Position numbers and translations under genes: made by a program
NCBI GenBank assembly: GCA_019163175.1
Contig: JAFLKN010000008.1
Span: 1 to 64,000, forward strand
From: Prolixibacteraceae bacterium
GTDB lineage: Bacteria > Bacteroidota > Bacteroidia > Bacteroidales > Prolixibacteraceae
DNA: 64,000 bases
Direction of reading: 5' to 3'
The notes under the pieces: generated by a model
The model's input: only the letters and a program-made list of their open reading frames with translations
What the model was told of the DNA's origin: nothing
Databases searched by the model: none
In this document: positions 57,751 to 64,000 of the stretch, piece by piece
Layout of the letters: each line of letters starts with the position of its first letter
How positions within the stretch are numbered: the first letter of the stretch is position 1

Positions 57751-59652
57751 TCATTTTCGCCATTCCATGCGGTTATCGACCCGGTAAACGATCTTTTCGT
57801 TTTCGAGCAGCCAGCGAACTACTCTTACCGCATTCTCAGGCTTCCCATCAATCCGAGCTAACAATTCTTCATAAAAGCAAGGCTCAAACAAAAGCTTTTT
57901 AATTTGTTCGCTGATCGTATCAAACTCGTATTTACTTACATTCAACTCGTTGCGCTCCATGCACACATCACATTTTCCACAGCGCACCGACTCAGTCTCG
58001 CCAAAATACTGAAGAAGCAACTGGCTTCTGCATTTGTGACCCGACGAAGCATAATGAATCATCGCATCAATCCTCTGCATGTAATCACGCTTGCGATCGG
58101 TGTAATTTTCTTTGGTAATCTTCAAGCGATCCACATCAATGCGCTCTTTGGTGAAAATTATAAACGGAGTTTTCTTCTGTGGAATGTAGTCAATAACTTT
58201 CTGTGCCCGAAGCTTGCATAAAAAATCGTAAACCAACTCTGGCGAAACATTAGCACGTTGAGACATCAACTGTTCATCTACAGCTACATAATTGGTAAAC
58301 AGTCCGGTGTACGAACGCAGCAGCAATTTAATGAACCCGTCGAGCTCAGCATTGGCCACCTGAAACTTGTACAAATCGTCACGGTCAACCTGGAAATACA
58401 CCTTTGACGGATTGTCCAGCTCATCGGTCAATTCCAGATAACCTTCGCGCTGCAATATTTTCAGGCTGTTGTAAACAGTAGTTATCTGGAATGAGAAACT
58501 GGAAGCAAACGAAGCCATGCTAAACTCGAACGACTGATCTTTACCAAAACCAACCGCCAATTGGTAAAAATTGCAAATAGCTTCGTAAATCCGTTTGATC
58601 ACATCCGGCTCAGGAAAAGACTTATCCACATTTTTTTGTAGTCTGATTTTATCGCTATTATTATAGAGCAAAACCGACCATGCCGTTTTTCCATCGCGCC
58701 CTCCCCTTCCGGCTTCCTGAAAATAAGCCTCTACTGAATCCGGAGCTTCCAGATGAATCACAAACCGCACATCAGCTTTATCGATTCCCATTCCGAATGC
58801 ATTGGTCGAAACAATCACCCGGCATTTGCCAGTTTTCCATGCTTCCTGCTTGGCCGACCTGACTTTTGAGGTTAAACCAGCGTGATAATAATCCGCTGAC
58901 ACCTGATTTTTTTTCAGCAAATCACTTATTTCACGAGTTAATTTCCGGCTTTTCACATACACGATTCCGGTTCCCTTGGCTTTCTGCACCGCCTTCACCA
59001 AATAGTTTACCTTATCTTCTTCATTCCTGACCAAATAAACCAGATTACTCCGATAATAGCTGGTTCGCAATACATTTTTCTTCGGAAATTTAAGCTTTTC
59101 CTGAATGTCATCAACCACCTGAGGGGTGGCCGTTGCTGTAACCGCCAAAACCGGAACATTCGGCAACAAATCGCGCAACTCGGCAATCCGCAGGTATGAT
59201 GGACGAAAATCGTATCCCCACTGCGAAATACAATGCGCCTCATCCACAGCAATAAGGTTAACATCAAACTGCCCAATCCGCTCCCTGAAACGTTCAGTGG
59301 CAATACGTTCTGGCGAGAGGTATAAAAATTTATAATTGCCCCAGGCCGCATTATCCAAGGCTATCTTTATTTCCTGTGCGCTCATTCCCGAGTAAATAGC
59401 CAAGGCCTTAATTCCGCGCTGGTTCAGGTTCTCCACCTGATCTTTCATTAAAGCAATGAGCGGAGTAATTACCAGGCAAATGCCCGGTTTCGAAAGCGAA
59501 TACACCTGATAAATCACCGATTTTCCACCACCGGTAGGCATCAGTCCGAGCGTATCTTTGCCATGATCAACCGATCGGATGATCTCTTCCTGCAAAGGCC
59601 TGAAAGCTGCATAGCCCCAGTATTTGGTTAATATTTGTGTGAATTCGCTCAA
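57751..59652 (-). CDS. recQ: ATP-dependent DNA helicase RecQ
   Basis: 633 aa; LMPTGGGKSVIYQV, AVDEAHCISQWGYDFRPSY, FGMGIDKADVRFVIHLEAPDSVEAYFQEAGRGGRDGK, zinc motif CRSQLLLQYFGETESVRCGKCDVC. Confidence 0.95.
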   Translation of the reverse strand: MSEFTQILTKYWGYAAFRPLQEEIIRSVDHGKDTLGLMPTGGGKSVIYQVYSLSKPGICLVITPLIALMKDQVENLNQRGIKALAIYSGMSAQEIKIALDNAAWGNYKFLYLSPERIATERFRERIGQFDVNLIAVDEAHCISQWGYDFRPSYLRIAELRDLLPNVPVLAVTATATPQVVDDIQEKLKFPKKNVLRTSYYRSNLVYLVRNEEDKVNYLVKAVQKAKGTGIVYVKSRKLTREISDLLKKNQVSADYYHAGLTSKVRSAKQEAWKTGKCRVIVSTNAFGMGIDKADVRFVIHLEAPDSVEAYFQEAGRGGRDGKTAWSVLLYNNSDKIRLQKNVDKSFPEPDVIKRIYEAICNFYQLAVGFGKDQSFEFSMASFASSFSFQITTVYNSLKILQREGYLELTDELDNPSKVYFQVDRDDLYKFQVANAELDGFIKLLLRSYTGLFTNYVAVDEQLMSQRANVSPELVYDFLCKLRAQKVIDYIPQKKTPFIIFTKERIDVDRLKITKENYTDRKRDYMQRIDAMIHYASSGHKCRSQLLLQYFGETESVRCGKCDVCMERNELNVSKYEFDTISEQIKKLLFEPCFYEELLARIDGKPENAVRVVRWLLENEKIVYRVDNRMEWRK

Positions 59653-59784
59653 GTTCTACAATTGTATCTTTTCTCTGTGTAAATTATGGGTATTATGTGT
59701 TGATACTTTTCCTCTGCCTATACTTAACAAATTTTAATAAACATTAAAGTTTATAGGGTTGATAGCCCATAAAATATCAGGACA

Positions 59785-59811
59785 TTTGTACCTGTTTTTT
59801 TTGTAGTTTTG
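59785..59811 (+). promoter_or_regulatory. Possible guaB promoter
   Basis: TAGTTTTG (59804-59811) matches TAnnTTTG; TTTG at 59785-59788 has a short 15-nt spacer. Confidence 0.4.
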
Positions 59812-59843
59812 TTTTTCACAACCGAATATAAAAATACACATAA

Positions 59844-61316
59844 ATGTCGTTTTTCGCCGATAAAATTGTATCCGAAGGTTTAACTTTTGACGATGTATTG
59901 TTAATACCCTCTTATTCAGAAGTTTTACCGCGCGAGGTTGATCTGTCGTCCTGGTTTACCCGTAACATCAGGCTGAATACACCCATTGTTACAGCAGCCA
60001 TGGATACGGTAACCGACTCACGCATGGCCATTGCCATTGCCCGCGAAGGTGGAATTGGGGTGATTCATAAAAACATGAGCATTACTGAGCAGGCGAAGCA
60101 GGTAACCATTGTGAAGCGGGCTGAAAATGGGATGATTTACGATCCGGTTACCATTTCGAAAGAAAAAACCGTTCGCGATGCAATTGGGTTGATGAGAACC
60201 TACAAGATCGGCGGCATTCCGGTAATTGACGAACAAGGCCGCCTTGTTGGAATTGTTACCAACCGCGACCTTCGTTTCGAAAACGACATGAATAAACTGG
60301 TTTCGGAGGTAATGACCAAAGATAATCTGGTGACCACCGACGTATCCACCTCGCTCGAAATGGCCTCATCCATCCTTCAGAAATACAAAATCGAAAAACT
60401 TCCGGTTGTTGATAAAAACAACAAACTGATCGCTTTGGTCACTTATAAAGACATTACCAAAGCTAAAGACAAACCACTGGCCTCAAAAGACGAAAAAGGA
60501 CGGCTCCGGGTTGCTGCGGCAGTTGGAATTGCACGAGACACCATTGAGCGAGTTGACGAACTCGTTCGGGCTCAAGTTGATGCTATTGTGATCGACACCG
60601 CGCATGGCCATTCGATGTATGTATTGGAAATGCTAAAAAAAGCAAAAAATAAATATCCTGAAATTGATTTTGTAGCCGGAAATATCGCTACTCCCGAAGC
60701 AGCTTCTGATCTGGTCTTGGCAGGCGCCGATGCTGTTAAAGTTGGAATTGGTCCCGGCTCAATTTGTACTACCCGAATCATTGCAGGAGTTGGAATTCCT
60801 CAACTTTCGGCCATTTACAATGTAAGTAAGGCCATTAAAAAAAGTGGTGTTCCAGTTATTGCCGACGGCGGTATCCGTTATTCGGGCGATATTGTAAAAG
60901 CTATTGCTGCAGGCGCACATTCCATCATGGCAGGGTCGCTGTTTGCCGGAGTCGAAGAATCACCGGGAGATACCATTTTGTTTCAAGGCCGAAAATTTAA
61001 AACTTACCGGGGAATGGGTTCGGTAGAAGCCATGCAATCGGGTTCAAAAGACCGTTATTTTCAGGATGTGGAAGACGACATCAAGAAACTCGTACCGGAA
61101 GGAATCGTAGCGAGAGTTCCGTATAAAGGATCGCTTGATGAAGTACTTCACCAACTTACAGGAGGGATTCGTGCCGGAATGGGATACTGCGGTGCTAAAA
61201 ATATAGAAACGCTTCAACATGCCAAATTTACTCGCATTACAAACTCCGGAATACAGGAAAGTCATCCGCACGACGTGAGTATTACCAGTGAATCACCCAA
61301 TTACAGTTCCCGCTAA
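59844..61316 (+). CDS. guaB: IMP dehydrogenase
   Basis: 490 aa; two CBS domains; [20 protein letters not shown] catalytic loop. Confidence 0.98.
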   Translation: MSFFADKIVSEGLTFDDVLLIPSYSEVLPREVDLSSWFTRNIRLNTPIVTAAMDTVTDSRMAIAIAREGGIGVIHKNMSITEQAKQVTIVKRAENGMIYDPVTISKEKTVRDAIGLMRTYKIGGIPVIDEQGRLVGIVTNRDLRFENDMNKLVSEVMTKDNLVTTDVSTSLEMASSILQKYKIEKLPVVDKNNKLIALVTYKDITKAKDKPLASKDEKGRLRVAAAVGIARDTIERVDELVRAQVDAIVIDTAHGHSMYVLEMLKKAKNKYPEIDFVAGNIATPEAASDLVLAGADAVKVGIGPGSICTTRIIAGVGIPQLSAIYNVSKAIKKSGVPVIADGGIRYSGDIVKAIAAGAHSIMAGSLFAGVEESPGDTILFQGRKFKTYRGMGSVEAMQSGSKDRYFQDVEDDIKKLVPEGIVARVPYKGSLDEVLHQLTGGIRAGMGYCGAKNIETLQHAKFTRITNSGIQESHPHDVSITSESPNYSSR

Positions 61317-61332
61317 ATTTATTCATTAACCG

Positions 61333-63324
61333 TTGTACCTCAATTTGTCCATGAAATTATATCCAGGCGTCAGCTTTACAAATCACATGAAACACGTAAC
61401 CCGTTCGATTGGTATTTCACTGATCATTCTTGCTTCACTGACTGTATCAGCTCAAAAGAAAAATGAGATAGTAGTCAAAATTGGTGACCAAAAAGTGAGT
61501 AAAGAAGAATTTATCGCCAATTACCAGAAAAACAACACCAATATTCTTGACGAAAAAGATCGTAAAACACCCACCGAATACCTCGATCTGTACATCAACT
61601 TTAAACTGAAAGTACTAGAAGCTCAAAAACTTGGCTACGACACAGTAAAAACATTTATCGAAGAATTGAAAGGTTACCGGCAGGAACTTGCAAAGCCTTA
61701 TTTAACTGACGTTTCGTACAACGAAGATATGGTTCAAACAGCATACCACCGCACCAAGTACGAAAGAAAAGCGAGTCATATTCTTATCCTTGTTAACCCT
61801 GAAACTCCACCATCGGATACACTTGTAGCATGGAATAAAATAGCTGACATTCGTAAGCAAATTATTGACGGAGCCGACTTTAATGAAATGGGGGCCAAAT
61901 ATTCTCAAGATCCATCGGCTGCACAAAACAAAGGATTGCTCGGTTATTTCAGCGCATTTCAAATGGTTTTCCCGTTCGAAGATATGACCTATAAAACACC
62001 TGTCGGCCAGGTTTCTGAAATTGTTCGTTCGCGCTTTGGATACCACATCATAAAAGTGCACGATGAAAGGCAAACACTGGGTGAAATGAAAGTCGCCCAC
62101 ATCATGAAAATGTTTCCGCAACAAGCCAGCGAAGCCACTATTGCACAATTAAAACTTTCGGCTGATAGTATTTGGGCAAAAGCTACCGGTGGAGCCGACT
62201 TTGCCGAATTAGCCAAAACTTTATCAGACGATAAACAATCGGCTGCCGAAGGTGGTATCCTGAATTGGTTCACACCAACCAATATGGTTCCGTCGTTTGC
62301 TGAGGCAGCTTTTGCACTCAAAAAAGATGGCGATATTTCACCGGTTATTCGCACGCCATACGGCTGGCACATTATTAAACGACTTGAACTTCGCACAACG
62401 CAACCCTTCGAGAAACTTCGTCCTGAACTGGAAGCCAAGATCAAACAAAATCCATCAATCAGCAAATATAGCGACGAAGCTTTTGACCGAAAATTACGGG
62501 CTGAGTACCAATTGAAAATTGATGAAACCAATTTCGGGAAACTGACAACTTCTGTTGGTGATACCATCAAAAGAAAAGCAATTAAAGATAATTTGCTGGT
62601 GAGCTTTGCCAATCAAACAATTACAGTTGGTCAATTTACTGAATTTCTTCAAAAACAAAATTTTTCACCAAACTCAGATAAGTTGGAAGCCGAATTGACT
62701 GACTTGCTCAACAAATTGATTAACCTGAAATTGCTCGAATACGAAAACACACAACTGGAGAAAAAACATCCTGACTTTGCCCGGGTTTACAACGAATATC
62801 ATGATGGCATTCTGCTGTTCAATATTTCGAAAGATAAAATATGGGATGTGGCCTCAACCGACTCGGCAAGGCTTCATAAATACTACAGCCAGACCAGTAA
62901 AAAATACTTCTGGAATGACCGGTTTAAAGGCTGGGTTATTGAATCAAAAAATATCGAAATCCGCTCCAGACTTGAAAAAATGCTGGATGAAAAAGAACTG
63001 AGTAAACAAGAATTGGAAGATATTTTCAATACAAAAACTGAAAATAACATTCAACTTAGAGACGTTGCTGTTGAGAAGGGCAATGACCCAATTGTAGATT
63101 ATTACATTTGGAGTGGCCCAAAACCCACAGGTTTTGATGAAACTACTACCTTTGTGCACGGAAAAATTGTTCAACACGAACAAAAAGAACTGAAAGATGC
63201 ATGGGGATTATATTCATCTGACCTTCAGGAACAAATTGAAAAAGAATGGATTGCGTCATTAAGAACAAAACACCCGATCGAAATAAATAAAAAAGTGCTC
63301 AAAAAAATACCTGCAGTTGAATGA
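61333..63324 (+). CDS. Exported SurA/PpiC-type peptidyl-prolyl isomerase with two parvulin domains
   Basis: 663 aa (start may be internal, MKHVTRSIG); ASHILI...GADFNEMGAKYSQDPSAAQNKGLLGYFSAFQMV and a second parvulin repeat GGILNWFTPTNMVPSFAEAAF. Confidence 0.92.
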   Translation: MYLNLSMKLYPGVSFTNHMKHVTRSIGISLIILASLTVSAQKKNEIVVKIGDQKVSKEEFIANYQKNNTNILDEKDRKTPTEYLDLYINFKLKVLEAQKLGYDTVKTFIEELKGYRQELAKPYLTDVSYNEDMVQTAYHRTKYERKASHILILVNPETPPSDTLVAWNKIADIRKQIIDGADFNEMGAKYSQDPSAAQNKGLLGYFSAFQMVFPFEDMTYKTPVGQVSEIVRSRFGYHIIKVHDERQTLGEMKVAHIMKMFPQQASEATIAQLKLSADSIWAKATGGADFAELAKTLSDDKQSAAEGGILNWFTPTNMVPSFAEAAFALKKDGDISPVIRTPYGWHIIKRLELRTTQPFEKLRPELEAKIKQNPSISKYSDEAFDRKLRAEYQLKIDETNFGKLTTSVGDTIKRKAIKDNLLVSFANQTITVGQFTEFLQKQNFSPNSDKLEAELTDLLNKLINLKLLEYENTQLEKKHPDFARVYNEYHDGILLFNISKDKIWDVASTDSARLHKYYSQTSKKYFWNDRFKGWVIESKNIEIRSRLEKMLDEKELSKQELEDIFNTKTENNIQLRDVAVEKGNDPIVDYYIWSGPKPTGFDETTTFVHGKIVQHEQKELKDAWGLYSSDLQEQIEKEWIASLRTKHPIEINKKVLKKIPAVE

Positions 63325-64000
63325 TAAAATATGGCATCTATATCGTTTTTCTAGCCACTCTCCTTTCGGCCTGCAGCTTGCTTTTCGACACCGGAGAACC
63401 CATCGCTAAGGTAGGCACCAAAGTTTTAACGATGCAGGAGTTATCAAAAAATGTTCCTGATTATCTGGATGCTACGGATAGCGCCCTATGGGCCGACGAC
63501 TATGTCAAAAAATGGGTTCAACGCGAACTGCTTCTGCTGAAAGCCGAAGAAAGTTTAAAAGGAAATGAGAAGGATGTAAGCGATGAATTGGAAGAGTACC
63601 GCAATTCGCTTATTGTTTTCAGGTATAAAAATGAGCTGATCAGGCAAAAGATGGATACTACTGTAAAGAATGCTGATATTCAGAAGTATTTTGGTGAACA
63701 TCGCGAAAGCTTTATTTTGAACAGAAACATTGTTAAAGCGATTTACATTAAGGTTCCGGTATCAGTATCAGATCCAAAAAATCTGAAGGAACTTTGTGCA
63801 AGCGATGATCCGGAAAAACAGGCCAGACTGAATGAATATTGCCTGAGTTACGCCAAAGCATACGACCGGTTTAACGATCAATGGGTAGCTGTGGATTTGG
63901 TTCTGAAAAATACGCCGGCCTTTATAGCAGATCAGGAGCATTTTTTGGAAAAAACCCGTTTCATTGAAAGTACTGACAGAGAATATTACTATATTATCTA
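63321..64000 (+). CDS. SurA/PPIase-related lipoprotein, 5' part
   Basis: ATGA overlap with the previous gene; MIKYGIYIVFLATLLSACSLLFDTGEPIAKVGTKVLTMQELSKNVPDYLD... remains open to the window end. Confidence 0.8.
   Translation, partial: MIKYGIYIVFLATLLSACSLLFDTGEPIAKVGTKVLTMQELSKNVPDYLDATDSALWADDYVKKWVQRELLLLKAEESLKGNEKDVSDELEEYRNSLIVFRYKNELIRQKMDTTVKNADIQKYFGEHRESFILNRNIVKAIYIKVPVSVSDPKNLKELCASDDPEKQARLNEYCLSYAKAYDRFNDQWVAVDLVLKNTPAFIADQEHFLEKTRFIESTDREYYYII

Noticed and set aside
61989-62612. 207-aa minus-strand ORF
   Set aside because: Fully antisense to the well-supported PPIase gene; no recognisable motifs.
1-64000. CRISPR arrays, tRNA or rRNA genes, prophage modules
   Set aside because: No regularly spaced identical repeats, no cloverleaf/CCA pattern and no phage structural genes noticed on reading; a tRNAscan/minced run would settle it.

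Overview
This is a 64-kb chromosomal window from a Bacteroidota genome; the gene content suggests an anaerobic Marinilabiliales/Prolixibacteraceae-type lineage. That assignment is inferred from SusC/SusD, TAnnTTTG promoters and GH20/GH33 content, not from a database search. Main blocks: (1) 1-4055(-), a soluble Fe-S/flavin module: a NuoG/GltD-like subunit that runs off the left edge and a NuoE-NuoF fusion. (2) 4.07-4.81 kb, an IS200/RAYT-like HUH transposase embedded in an array of REP-like palindromes, with related repeats at 1.4-1.6, 6.8 and 9.1 kb. (3) 4.8-16.1 kb(-), a dense cluster of five PQQ-like beta-propeller proteins, an NHL propeller, a NapH-like polyferredoxin, a Tat NapG-like ferredoxin, a tiny Tat Cys protein and an isochorismatase-like hydrolase. 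This is the best candidate for an undescribed electron-transfer system. (4) 17.7-22.3 kb(-), nucleoside/ADP-ribose salvage (transporter, exported nucleoside hydrolase, lipoprotein ADP-ribosylglycohydrolase, ribokinase). (5) 22.4-36.4 kb(-), a sialic-acid utilisation locus (SusC/SusD, GH33, GH20, NanA, NanM-like, AGE epimerase, MFS, SGNH) with a divergent FadR/GntR (NanR-like) regulator. Matching palindromic operators sit directly downstream of both -7 boxes. (6) Core genes: Cu/Zn permease with a fused HMA domain, a (p)ppGpp synthetase with a degenerate hydrolase site, ferritin, dnaX split by an A10 slippery run (gamma/tau frameshift candidate), glutathione peroxidase, kdpF-A-B-orf-C-D without kdpE, rlmI, RNase D-like exonuclease, recQ, guaB and parvulin PPIases. 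I recognised no tRNA, rRNA or CRISPR.
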